Part shown: one piece after another, positions 24,295-35,515 of the stretch | Numbering within the stretch: the stretch's first letter is position 1 | How the letters are laid out: each line of letters starts with the position of its first letter | Origin: Ochotona curzoniae | Lineage: Eukaryota; Chordata; Mammalia; Lagomorpha; Ochotonidae | Length of the DNA stretch: 64,000 nucleotides | Assembly (NCBI RefSeq): GCF_017591425.1 | Contig: NW_024467104.1 | Coordinates: forward strand, 2,976,001-3,040,000 | Reading direction: 5' to 3' | Made by a program: the position numbers and the translations under genes | The notes under the pieces: model-generated | Seen by the model: the letters and a program-made list of their open reading frames with translations, nothing else | Database searches by the model: none | What the model was told of the DNA's origin: nothing

Positions 24295-24540
24295 GACCTC
24301 CCCAAATGGCTGCTTGAGATAAGGTGATCTGAAAGCAATAGCTGGGAGCTAGTAATCTCTTCTGAGTCTCCAGAGTGGGAGCAGATTCCCAAGGACTGGA
24401 GTCATCTTCAGCCATTTCCACAGACCATTAGCAGGGTGTGTATAAGAAGAGGAAGATTTGGGACATGAACTGGTTTCCATACAGGAGAGCCGGCACTGTT
24501 GGCTGAGTCTTAGCTTACAACACCATAGTACCAGACCATA
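24295..24540 (-). mobile_element. Old C-SINE relic shared with unit A (partly deleted)
   Basis: Same relic as at 9272-9555, but its left part is removed by a deletion that joins 'aagcagagacctcccc' to 'aaatggctgcttgag'. Confidence 0.7.
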
Positions 24541-25103
24541 GTCTGTATTTTTAGCAACTCTGATATGACAAAAAAATTTCTACAAAATGGCTCAGTCAAG
24601 TTACAAATGGTAATTTATTTAAGACTCTTGATCTAAATATTACTAAAGAAAATATGCCAACAATGAAACTTTATGCTTTCCTTTAAAGCACTATCACATT
24701 CTCTTATCAAGTTAGAACTGTAATTTATTCAAGGAAAGAAAAAACAATATTTATGTGAAGGTACCCAACTTAACAAATATTTGAATAACCATTTCAATAT
24801 TTTAGATGAGCAACATTCCATTGACTTCTAATTTCTGGCTGCCATATAGACTTATGGGGGTTACAGTGCAGGCTTTTAACTCACGGCCTTGTTTTCATCC
24901 AGGCTTCCTATGTGTGTTGGTACTTGCACTTAAGAGAGAAGAGACTTGCAGAGACACTGAATACATCAAGCTCCCATATTAGTATATCCACAGAACAAAA
25001 ACATTCTACACTTCATTGCAGCCTTCATCATCCAGACATTACATTTAGGATCACCGTGTCCACTTTCTCTAAAATAAAAACTTTTGAAGAAGAAAGGATA
25101 TCA
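24541..25103. other. 3' flank of OR copy C
   Basis: Aligns with 9556-10088 with many more differences than the receptor coding regions show. It ends at the target-site duplication of the L1 insertion. No gene. Confidence 0.6.
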
Positions 25104-26325
25104 CTCCATGATTTTTCTTTTTTTTTTTTTATTGTTGCTTACATTGTATTATGTAGTACAGTTTTATAGGCGCTGGGGATTCCCCCCACCCCTCCCATAC
25201 CCCTCCCCCCATGGTGGATTCCTCCACCTTGTTGCATAACCATAGTTCAAGTTCAGTTGAGATTCATTGCTTGCAAACACATGCCTAGCATAAAGTTCAG
25301 CGTCTTATTGTCCAGATAAGTCCAGTGGCCTCTTGGGGAGACCTTCTATGGTCTGAAGATAGGTCTAACAGAGTAAAGATCCGGTCAGTTAAAAGCCCCA
25401 ACAAGGCCTCAGTATCAATATACAACATTATGGAATTAATTGACATAGTATTGGGTAAACAATATGTTAAAAATAATGCAAGTTCCCTTCTTCGAAACAT
25501 CTGGGTTGAGACAGTATCAATGACAGGTTCAAAAAATAACAAACAACCAAACAAAAAAATTACAGGTTAAATCAAGGCAAACATGTGGTATCTAATCTTT
25601 TGGGATTCGCTCATTTCCCTTAGCATGATAGTTTCCAGTTGTGCCCATTTAGCCACAAAGAACTGCATTTTGTTTTTTTTAATAGCTGAGTAGTATTCCA
25701 TGGAGTAGATGAACCAAAGCTTTCTTATCCAATCTTCTGCTGATGGGCATTTCGGTTGCTTCCATGTTTTTGCAATTACTGATTGTGCTGCAATGAACAT
25801 AGGGATGCACAGCAAGGGAAACAATCAACAAAGTAAAAAAGCAACCCACAGAGTGGGAGAAGATCTTTGCACACGATATAGGCGATAGGGGGCTAATTTC
25901 CAGGATATACAAAGAACTTCAAAACAACCAAAAAACCAAAGCAAACAAACCACTCAAGAAATGGGCACGGGAAATGGGCAAACATTCCACAAAGGAACAA
26001 GTCCAAATGGCAAGCAAACATATGAAAAAATGTTCCAGCTCCCTAGCAATAAGGGAAATCCAAATTAAAACATTGATGAGGTACCACCTAACACCAGTAA
26101 GATTGGCCCACATAAACAAGAACACCAACGACGCTTGCTGGCGAGGATGCGGGGAAAAGGGAACCCTACTCCACTGCTGGTGGAGCTGCAAATTGGTACA
26201 GCCTTTATGGAAATCAGTCTGGAGAACACTCAAACAACTCAAAATCTGCATACCATATGACCCAGCAATAGCACTCCTAGGAATATATCCAAAACACCTG
26301 TTTTACGACCTCCATGATTTTTCTT
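25104..26325 (-). mobile_element. 5'-truncated, 5'-inverted (twin-primed) L1 with 16-bp target-site duplication
   Basis: The 16-base duplication 'ctccatgatttttctt' lies at 25104-25119 and again at 26310-26325. The single pre-insertion copy is visible at 10097-10112 in unit A. The insert is 25120-26309. Its left part (25120 to about 25812) is the L1 3' end in minus orientation: poly(T) first, then 3' UTR, then the ORF2 C-terminus. Its right part (about 25813-26309) is the preceding ORF2 stretch in plus orientation, with frames reading [20 protein letters not shown] and [20 protein letters not shown]. Together this is the classic twin-priming structure. It lies about 90 bases past the stop of OR copy C. 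Confidence 0.93.
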
Positions 26326-26401
26326 GGCTAAGGTCATACTCCTATTCACAGTTTGACCTTCACAATAACTTTCCTGAATGCACCCTTCACCTCCTTGTTC
26401 C
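26326..26401. other. Remnant of the OR-C C-terminal coding region and 3' flank
   Basis: Corresponds to 10113-10193 of unit A. It still carries the former codons for the receptor tail ([12 protein letters not shown] equivalent), now out of frame because of the 7-base deletion. Confidence 0.8.
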
Positions 26402-27268
26402 TCAGACCACAGGGTTCAGCATGGGGATGACCATGGTGTAAAACACAGATACTACCTTGTCTGTGTCCATGGAATGACTGGAGCTGGGCTGCAAATACAT
26501 GAATATAAGAGTCCCAAAGAAAATGGAGACTGCAGTGAAGTGAGAGACACAGGTGGATAAGGCTTTCTGGTATCCAGCAGTGGAACGCATCTTTAGGATG
26601 GTTGCAAAGATGAACGTGTAAGATACTAAGATAACAAGGAGGGCAGAACAGATAACAAAGCTATCTGCATAAACAAGAATCATCTCACTAGCATGTCTGT
26701 CAGAGCATGAGAGAATCATGACTGCTGGAACGTCACAGAAGAAGTGATGGACAGTATTGGAGTTACAGAAGGAGAGACTGAATGTGTCCCCAGTGTGGAT
26801 GGAGGCATTCAGAAAACTCCCAACGTAGCAGACAATGGTCAGAGAAGCACATACACTTCTCGTCATGATGGTGGTGTAATGTAGGGGTTGGCACACTGCT
26901 ACATAGCGATCATAAGCCATTAATGCCAGCAGGAAGTTTTCTGCTGTGGCAAAGGCTGCAAAACAGAACATCTGGGCAGCACAAGCACTGCGGGAGAGAA
27001 TGGTGGTTCCTATTAGTAGCCCAGCAAGAACTGTGGGAGTGACAGCAGAGGAGTAACAAACATCCACCAGAGACAGGTGGCCAAGGAAGAAGTACATGGG
27101 AGTGTGGAGACGAGAGTCCCAGAGAATCAACACAATCATTCCCAGGTTCCCAGTCATGTTGGAGAAGTAGATAAGAGTGAATAATATAAAGAGAAGGACT
27201 TTTAGTTCTGGGTCATTGGTGATTCCTAAGAGGATGAACTCTGTTGCTTCTGTCCTGTTCTCCATCAA
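26402..27268 (-). pseudogene. OR5B-like: Olfactory receptor, OR5B subfamily (copy C), truncated by a 7-base deletion
   Basis: The frame is open from MMENRTE to PMLNPVV, giving 288 codons (287 if the second Met starts). It carries all upstream landmarks: [30 protein letters not shown]. In copies A and B the plus strand reads 'cctcaggctgtagaccacagg'; here it reads 'cctcagaccacagg'. Seven bases are gone at a repeated 'ag', which creates a stop right after NPVV. The last 21 residues are lost, including the NPxxY tyrosine and helix 8, needed for folding and G-protein coupling. No other lesion is seen, so inactivation is recent. It differs from copy A mainly near the N-terminus (K22, V23, L24) and in TM5 (D201, F203, V204, I205, C206, S207). 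Confidence 0.9.
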
Positions 27269-27440
27269 TGTTGGTTTGAAATCAGAAGATGCACTGAGAA
27301 GGAAAATAAAATATGAAATAAAATGACAGAGTATTAGGTATAAGAAAGACTGGAATAAAATTGTATGATTCCTGTATAGTGTGCATTACTTTAATTTCAG
27401 AATATCATAGGTACAGATCATAAAGCAATTTCCTAATCAC
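27269..27440. other. OR-C 5' flank, diverged
   Basis: Unlike A and B, the sequence directly upstream of this start is only weakly similar ('catcaatgttggtttgaaatcagaagatgc' versus 'catcaaagctgcttgcaagtaagacgatgc'). High identity therefore starts inside the coding region. No gene. Confidence 0.5.
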
Positions 27441-28110
27441 AGTCATTATGAAGGGCTGTAAAAAGATTTCTCAGAGATCTGAAAATATTTCTACCATATG
27501 ATTCGGCATTCCCCCACCTGGAAAATACTGAAATGAAATGAAATCAGCACATGATAGAATTATACACCCATTGCTATTGCAGCTATATTCAAGATATCTA
27601 AGCTGTCCATCAACTGATCACCATGTGGTATTTGTAAACTTTGAAATAATACTGAGCCATTACATGAATGAGATTCTGCCCTTTACAGCAAAAATGGATG
27701 CAACTGGAATCCATTCTGCTTAGTGAAATAAGCCAGTCCCCAAAACACCAAAATCATATATTTTCCTCCATTTGTGGCAACGAATACAAAGAAGTATTAT
27801 AAAAAAGGTTATGTATTTGAGGATGAGAGTGAAATTTTGAAATTTGATCGTTGTTTATAGCCTTTGTGTATACAGCTAGATAGCACTGTTTTCTTCTATT
27901 TGATATTTGTTCAATTTCTTACGTAATGGAGTGTTATTAAGCCTTTTATATGTCATGGTGAAAAGTAAGAAAAAAATCGAATTAAGAAAAGTGTAGGGTG
28001 AGTGGGGAATATAGGCAGGAGAGAGTGTAGTTGAGAAATACTGCCCTACTTTAAACTCTGTATTATGAAATGCATGAAGTTTTGTTTACCATACACAAAT
28101 AATTTAAAAT
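27441..28110 (+). mobile_element. Old L1 ORF2 3' end and 3' UTR relic
   Basis: Recognisable L1 late-ORF2 blocks include 'ctgtccatcaactgat', 'actgagccattacatgaatgag', 'gcaaaaatggatgcaactgg' and 'cttagtgaaataagccag'. They are followed by a purine-rich 3' UTR-like stretch near 27990-28030. Frames are broken. Confidence 0.75.
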
Positions 28111-28935
28111 ATTTAAAGAGTCAGAATCAAAAACTTTAGGTTAATTTTCTGTGGGGCTCTTCACTGTTGGTTGAGAGGTTTTCATAAAAAAAAACTTTGT
28201 GAGACTTTACGATTTTAAGTATTTGTAAACTGCCATTTGGAAAATTTAATGAATTGCCCAATATTAAATTCTGCAAATATTGTATCCACCACGTTAGCAT
28301 TTTCCACACATGTAGTGGCTTTGGTACAATAATGGGGGAATGTATAGCAGACAGAATTCTGAGCAGAGACAATGTACTATGTTCGGGGCTTCTAGAAATC
28401 GTTGTTCTTAACCTAACTTGTTGGTTCAGTTTTTCTTCATCTGTACAATGTTAGCAGTGATATCTGCTTCAAGTAGTCTCTGTAAGAGTTAAAAGAGACA
28501 ACGTATTTTTAAAAGCACTGAGCAAAATGCATGGCCTGGTAAAAGTGCAATTATGCTATTATGATTAGGAGGGCATAATCGTGCCTTTGCAGTTTGAGAG
28601 GGGTTAGCGGTAACATGTAGGTTTTCAGGTGGACATGAGATGTGAGATTTGAAACCTCACTCTGCAGTTGCAATTACTTTGCACAACATCCATTAAAATA
28701 TCTTATGTATCTTCTAATAATTTATGCTCTGATAGAGGATTCCTTCTCTTTCCACCCACTGTGAGCTTATCTTTTGCATTTGTCCTGTCCTTGAAATGTA
28801 TTTTATCTCTACTTGAAAGAATCTATTTTTTCTTATTCCGTCGCAATGTCACAAATACCAAGTTCTCACCTTCCATAGTTTGTGGGTTTCCTTATCCTGC
28901 AGTTTGTGTTGGTAGAAAGTCCAGAGTGGTACATT
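28111..28935. other. Unit C spacer; no gene
   Basis: AT-rich. It aligns only loosely with units A and B; the 'cttctaataatttatgctctg' segment near 28708 corresponds to 12188. Reading frames here are short and unconvincing. Confidence 0.45.
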
Positions 28936-29062
28936 TCCTTTTATAATTTTTTGTTAGTTTTTTATAGTATAGTTTAGTTTTATAGTTTTATAGTATAGTT
29001 TTATAGTATAGTTTTTTGTTAGTTTTTTTTATAATTTTTTGTTAGTTTTTTCATTCTTTGTC
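28936..29062. repeat. T-rich minisatellite-like tandem repeat
   Basis: Reiterated units resembling 'tatagtatagttttatag' and 'ttttttgttagttttt' in irregular order over about 125 bases. It has no counterpart in units A or B. Confidence 0.8.
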
Positions 29063-30900
29063 AGAGTTGTAGCTTTCTTATTTGAATCTCTTCTGCTATC
29101 AAAGTGGTATCTTAGTTTTTATTTTAATATTTTTTCATCTTTGGCAGCATGTCTGGTCTCTGTTCTTTATCCCCTCTGTTGCTAGCTTACTGCTCCTTTT
29201 CCAAGTTTACTCTGCCAGCCTTACTGTACTGTGTTCAAGCACCACAAAAATATATAACCTCACTGATCACATACTTTGTTCTACAACTGTGTGCACATGT
29301 TGTTTTTGTATTACATGGATATTATTTCTTATTTATCATGAAGTCAAATTGATGATGCATGAACTTTAACAATATTCTACAATTCCCAACAGCTAGAAAG
29401 AAGGTGCCAGAGATTCAGTACTTGAGCCCACTTACACACTAACCCAAAGCATGAACTTTTAGATACATCACTGCTCACATGTGTATGTGTGTCAATAATA
29501 ATGAAATTATGAGATTTGGAGGAATGTTTGAAATATAATTAAGACCTTTATTATTAATTTAGTTGTTTCAGCCATTTAAAAAAGATGATTTAAAGATATA
29601 TAGATATCCAAAATGGAATATTGTTGATGAAACTATTGATGAAATTCTACATTTCATCAAAATGGATGCAGTGGGAAACATATTGAGTAAACACGCCAGA
29701 CACAGGAAGACAAACACTTCAATTTTTAAGTCTCCAAGTACTAGCCAACAAATAGTGAACAAATTAAAATTTCTACCTAGTTAATTAAAGCCTCACTTAC
29801 ACCATTTTTCTGTCCATATTTTTGAGCAGTCTCATGTTACTGTTCTCAACTGAAGTAATTTTATTTTTTATAATCTATCTTCATGCCAATGCTTCATAAT
29901 AATATTAAAAACTTCTACTGTTGGTGTTCAACAGTAGGCATTCTGCCTCATTACTTTACAATCCGTGTTTTCAGTAAAAGTATATGCTGAATAATATAAA
30001 CTAACCTAACTCTTTGAGAGCAAATAGCAATCAATCCAGAATAGAAAACCAGAAATTCATTAAGGGAACACTGCGTAAACATTCTAGAAAAATTCTCTTG
30101 TAGGTAGTGGTTAAAAGTTCCTAAAATCAGGAAAGCAGTAAATATGAAAGAAAAGACACTATTAGACATTCAGATCATGATTCCACTGCGCATTAATTTG
30201 GAACACTTGAAGTAGTCACTTACCTTGTTATTTTAAAAGTTATAAAATTGCCTCTCCTACATACTCCATAGAACTTAGTTTAAAAATAGCAGAGGAAAAG
30301 GAGACACGTAATACTTATTATTGTCTTAGAGTCACTCAATACAATTTTTGCTTTGGATATTTTCCTTGACTATGAATGTAGACACCCAGAAAATCTTTCT
30401 GACCAAGACGCCCAGTGTGCATTCTGGCCCTTCTATAATGAAGTCACCTAGAGTTATGCCGGTTCGCAGAAGATGATTCAGTAAACCAGTAGGGAATTGG
30501 AGAGATGCTGAACTTTCTGGGATATCTCCCAAGAGGGAGTCTCCAGTTCCTCACACCACTTTCCCTGAAATGAAGCAATTAAACAACCTGTTGGACTACA
30601 CTATGTGTATCAAGTATACAATCATATGCTTGTTATTTATATTGTTCCTTGTTTTTTTTTATTGTAATTAACATGTAGCTTACCAACACTAATATGCATA
30701 TTTTTAGTGTGTAGTTTCTTAAAATTTGGTCAAACATATTTTCATGTTATTATTATTATAATCACCAGTAGTTAATGTCCTTAAATGTGTTTGTTACCAA
30801 TATCTTATCTCATTCAATGCCACAGAAAAACATGAAATGCCTTTTATCCATATAATTTTGTCATTGTAAGATTGTTCTGAATCAGAATTCTATAGCACAC
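29063..30900. repeat. Diverged upstream part of unit C; no gene
   Basis: Aligns with 12300-14200 and 18300-20170 at clearly lower identity than A versus B. Shared landmarks are 'ttaattaaagcctcactta', 'gaaattcattaagggaaca', 'atgaagtcacctaga' and 'ccctgaaatgaagcaatt'. It marks the right end of the recognisable OR array. Confidence 0.65.
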
Positions 30901-31660
30901 CATCTGATTCTGACACATTTTGCTCAGCATATGATATCTGAGGTCCGTCCATACTGTTATACTCATTGGAATTAGTACCTTTCTTCATGTAAACTTTATA
31001 GATTGTTAAGTACCCCAGCTGAGTAATATTTATTTTGTCTCCACTGTTTGGTGATAACAAATAATACAAATTTAATTATGTGCAAATTGAAGGTCTTGTG
31101 CATATGTGTGTAAATATAAACTTTTTTCATTGGATTAAATTTAGTAAATACTTCCTAACTTATTCCTCAATGACAAAATTAGCTATAACAAAAGTTAGAC
31201 ATCCTAACTAAGCCTTTGAAAACTATTCATTAATCAAACCCTTTGACACACTGGCTGATGTGTAAACCAAGAATATAGAGAATTTACACCAAGTATGTAA
31301 AGGCCCTTCAGTAGGAGAAAACAATCAACATAATAAGTCAAATATGATGAAGGAAAAAAGGTTCATCTTATTAATCCAGGATAAGCACTTACTAGAGTTT
31401 TGCATTGTTTCTTGACAAGCACTCAGAAAACTAACAATGCAAGACATTCCCTAATCTAAAATCAAGGCCTCTCCAACAATGTATAGAAGATAGTAGAAAT
31501 GAGATGAATGCAGAAAAGCCTTCAAAACAAGGGATGGATTGCAGTGTTTGCCAACTCCTGTCTGCCTGGATCACACAGTTGTGCTTACCTTATCACAGGC
31601 AATTACTGTGCTTGAAAGAGCACCCAATACCACTGAATTTATAGCATTTTGTAACACTTT
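30901..31660. other. AT-rich non-coding, no feature recognised
   Basis: No protein-like frame and no named repeat. The beginning resembles the end of the duplication unit; the rest is unassigned. Confidence 0.45.
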
Positions 31661-31850
31661 ACAAAATTACATTTCTATGAAGTGAATAAACTTTATGTAT
31701 GTCATAATACAGTTCTATAGACATAGTGATACTTTCCATCCAACCCTCCCTCCTGTTCGCATTCCTCATTCACCACCCTCTTTCTTGTTGTCTTTCTAAA
31801 AGATTATACTCAGAATATATTTTCAAAAATTTATATATAGTTTAAAATGT
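31661..31850 (-). mobile_element. Old L1 3' UTR fragment, minus orientation
   Basis: C-rich L1 3'-end signature on the plus strand ('ccatccaaccctccctcctg ... cattcaccaccctctttcttg') preceded by 'aatacagttctatag'. Confidence 0.55.
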
Positions 31851-31989
31851 AAATTAATGCAATTCATAACCACAATTAACTAAAAATAACTCTTATTTAT
31901 AAAATGTGCAACTAAATGCTCTAAATATTGTTAGCAATTTGTACAAAGTTGGTTGAAAACGTAAATGTGATTTTCACAGAAAGGAGTAC

Positions 31990-32940
31990 TAACAAAAATT
32001 TAGGTGGTAAAGTTTTTAATGTTACTTATGCAAAAAAAAAGGTACCATACAGTATGGAACTCTACTCCTGAATGAGTGTCGAACTCCCAGTGAACCATAA
32101 AGATACCTTTGTATTTCATTCTAGGTTTTCTGTCTCTGTCTATACTTACGATGTTATGATCTGCTTAAATATCAGAAAGTTAAACTTGTAACTTGTACTA
32201 AGGGACCATACTAGTGTTAAAACACAGGGACATATTCAGGGGCAGGAATATTATGGAGGGAGTGTGGGGTGGGAAAGAGAGGAACTGCCATGTTTATAAA
32301 ACTATCATAGAAAACAATAAATTTAATATTTAAAAAGCAAAGATCAAATTATCTTGTCTTCTGCTCTAAAGTAAAAGGCTGAAACTCAGCCATAAGTCAA
32401 GTATTCCTGGTTTTACTGTGTCTATCAAGATAGTACAAGATTCTTTCTAGAGAAACTAGGCAGGAGGAAGAAATAAGTAAGAGACATTCAAAATGCAAAG
32501 GAATGGTCACTATTTACAATGATGCAATCGTAAAAGCAAAAAATTGTAAGTATCGCATGAAACATATTTGCTAATCAATACACTCAGCAGAGCGACAGGA
32601 ATAAAAACCATCACCTAAAGCATTCATTTTATTTCTATCCATTGGTAATAAAGAACCTGAAAAGGATATTAAACCACTTACAGCAGCATCTAAGTGAATC
32701 AAATGCCCAGATATAAATTCAACCAAGACTATGTTGAACTTATGTATTCAGAAAAAAATTGAAACTAAGAACAATTTGACATACGGAAAGGAAGTTTGTT
32801 CATGAGGTAGATAAGGATGGACATGATAAATAAAATCTTAAGCTAGAACGTGTGGGAAGAGATGAAACAAGCCTTTACCAGTGCAGTCCTAAAGACCAAG
32901 CACAATCAGATTCCTAGCTTCAAAGAGGTGCAGTGAAAGT
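31990..32940 (+). mobile_element. Old L1 pieces, + orientation
   Basis: 32040-32330 resembles an L1 3' UTR ending in 'aactatcatagaaaacaataaat'. 32400-32840 contains ORF2-like blocks such as 'gaaactaggcaggaggaagaaata' and 'accacttacagcagcatc'. All frames are broken. Confidence 0.6.
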
Positions 32941-32944
32941 AGAA

Positions 32945-33330
32945 GGGTCAAAACAAAATTGCACCTGTCAAGAGCAAAGGTCATGGCAACATTGCTGGAC
33001 GATGTGAGTGTGTTTTGCTTGTTGACATTTGGGATGATCAAAGAATGATGGCATCTGCAGACATGCGGACTGTTTTGAGAAAGCTAACCTAACATTTAGA
33101 AAAAAACACACAGATGCACAAACTGCAAGTGTCAAACAGAATTCTCCACCACAGCAAAACTCCCACTCATTCCTCTCATTAAACAAGGACAATTTTGTGA
33201 GTAGTTCAACAACAAGTAGTTAGAAATCCTCTTGCTAGTCCTAATTTTACATTTTTTCCCCTCTGATTTGGAAAAATTTTAGTGGACATCCATTTTCCTT
33301 TAGATAACAGAGTAATAAACAGGAAAGACT
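32945..33330 (+). pseudogene. Mariner-family transposase relic
   Basis: Broken frames on the plus strand give KVMATLLDD, then ...LRKL..., then a degraded HDNAPAHSSHQTR-like catalytic motif, readable as LHHSKTPTHSSH-TRTIL from 33143 to 33195. A 'ctgatttgg' block and 'atccattttcctt' follow, which in mariners correspond to the SPDLAP and GTHF regions. Stops and frameshifts are frequent. It is a fossil cut-and-paste DNA transposon that has lost coding ability. I identified it by its resemblance to the mammalian mariner consensus as I remember it. Confidence 0.72.
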
Positions 33331-33555
33331 TGCACATCAATTGAAACTTATTATTACGATTTGATAATAGCAATAACTTGTTTTCAGTGTTCCCAGCTCT
33401 ACAATATGGGTAGGATATTATGTTGTAATGCATAATTTATCCATATTATAATGGACTTTTGTATGAGCAAAACTCTTCATGCATTCCTTTTCCAATGTCC
33501 TAATTTTTTATTTAAAAGCAGATTTTTAAAGTATCTGAGTTTTTTTGTGGGGAAA
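33331..33555. other. No feature recognised
   Basis: AT-rich; possibly the decayed end of the mariner element. Confidence 0.4.
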
Positions 33556-34390
33556 TTTTTTTACTTAATTTTTTTTATTAATTACATTGCATTATGTGAC
33601 ACAGTTTTATAGGCACTGAGTGATCCCTCACCCCTCCCCAAACCCTTCCCCCATGGTGGATTCCCCCACCTTGTTGCATTACCACAGTTCAAGTTCAGCT
33701 GAGATTCTTTCATTGCAAGCACATACTAAGCATAGAACCCAGCATCTTATTGTCCAGATAAGTTCAACGGCTTCTTGGGGAGACCATCTCTGGTCTGAAG
33801 ATAGAGCCAGCAAAGTATCATCCTGATCAATTAATCAGGATGCACAATCGGGTGCTGCTGCCTTGACCAGTCCAGACTACTGGAGGTTCCTTTACCTATG
33901 ATTGATGGCAGGATCCTTGGTCACACCTAGCTTAGTCCATCACCACCCCAACTATTGAGATAACCAGTGGGGCTAGAATTTTCACAGGATGTGGCCCACA
34001 CATCCCTCACAGAATTTACCCCTGGTTATGGTTCTTGAGTGCTAGTTAATGTAATGGCTTGCTTAATGTGACCCTTCTCCTGATCCATCATCATGTCAGG
34101 TAACATGATATAATTCTGCAGGACAAGCCCCAAGCCATAGCTTCTGAATGGACTGGTATTTGGTGATCAGCATTGTTCAGTGATTGCAAGTTTTACAAAG
34201 GAAGAGTTACTGCCAATGGGAATCTACAAATGCTTCACGTCATAGAAGCACAATGGGTTCAACGTGGAGCTAACTAAGCAGCAACTCAAAGAACCAAAAC
34301 CCTAGAGCTCCCCGGCCGGGTGGCCAGCAGGCGGAGCCTGGCACCAAATGGCGAAAGGCCGCCCAGGGACATCTCACAGTAAAAAAATGT
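33556..34390 (-). mobile_element. L1 3' end and 3' UTR, minus orientation
   Basis: Opens with a T-rich run and 'attacattgcattatgtgac', then 'ccccatggtggattcccccacc', matching the 3' end of the twin-primed L1 at 25130-25300. It continues through a longer 3' UTR to a GC-rich block at 34310-34380 ('ccccggccgggtggccagcagg'). No ORF2 coding portion was found. Confidence 0.8.
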
Positions 34391-34795
34391 AGAGATTCAC
34401 TCTATGTCCCATTATTAGTGATATTAATTTGATCATCTAGTTAACAAGGCATTTTTAAACTTCTGGGAGTCACACAAAAGTACAAAAGCCACATACATCT
34501 CTAAACTTTAAGTGCATATAATTATACATATCTTTAAGGTTTGCAAAGTTTCCTCTTTGATGAAATATTATGAATTTCATTGAGGCATCCATATTTATAG
34601 TTTTGCATTTGAAAACTCTAAAATCAAAGAATTAATCAACCATAACAGAAGCTATGGACTTCTGTGATTAAGCAGGAAAACTCAGAAATGAATATAACTC
34701 ACAGTCAAGTGAATGAAAAAAATATTACTCTCTCTTTGAAGCTATGAAATTATTCATATACCATTAAGAATGGTGTTTAAAGGAGGTATCTTACC
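34391..34795. other. AT-rich non-coding, no feature recognised
   Basis: No frame or repeat that I can name. Confidence 0.45.
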
Positions 34796-35039
34796 TAGCA
34801 ATTAACAACACCAGCATCAACACTGCACATTAGTGTATCTGGGGATGATATGAGGTTCCAGCTCTTGACTCCAGCTTCCTATTAATATGGTCCTTGGGAG
34901 GCAGTAGAGACAGCTCAAGTCTTTGGGTTCCTGTCATCTATATGGGATACCTAGATTGAGCTTCTGGTTCATGATTTTGACTTACCGATTCCTGGCCATC
35001 ATAGCCACCAAAGAAGTGTGCCACTGGATCAGGAGCTTG

Positions 35040-35077
<38 letters not shown>

Positions 35078-35092
35078 AATAAAAAAAAATCA
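34796..35092 (+). mobile_element. Old C-SINE relic with expanded (TG)n
   Basis: Decayed SINE text includes 'ggttccagctcttgactccagcttcc', 'ggcagtagagacagctcaagtctttgggttcc' and 'agattgagcttctggttcatg'. It ends in a (TG)n run at about 35039-35074 and 'ccaataaaaaaaaatc'. Confidence 0.65.
35039..35074. repeat. (TG)n microsatellite
   Basis: About 18 uninterrupted TG units inside the SINE relic; likely length-polymorphic. Confidence 0.98.
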
Positions 35093-35515
35093 CAATCTTT
35101 AAATGACTTAAAAGTAAAACAATTTTGAAGAACATAAAAGCAAGGCTACAGTCCATCCTTTTTCACCAACTTGTGTGTTTCACCTGTGGTTAGGAGATGT
35201 CTAACCTGTGTCACCCAAGGAACACTATTGAAGACCTCAGAGTCCAGGAAGCTTGCATGGGCTTATTGGATTAACAGCCCTATATTTTGTGGTATGGTAG
35301 TACTCTACAGGTTAGTTTTCATTCCATCAATCATTCACTACTCCAGTAATAATAAATAATACCACCTGCAGAAAACATATATGTGGATTGATATGTAATA
35401 TATTCAATAAGTGTATAGGTTTGATTTGTTTAAAGATGGCATTTGATAATGAAATCAACCATTTCATAATAAAAGCTCACTATACATCCGCAGTTTCACA
35501 AATGAAATGATGTAA
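35093..35515. other. No feature recognised
   Basis: Non-coding; short frames only. Confidence 0.45.

Noticed and set aside
25974..26441. 155-residue plus-strand open frame as a gene
   Set aside because: It is the inverted L1 ORF2 piece running into the antisense of OR copy C, a chance fusion.
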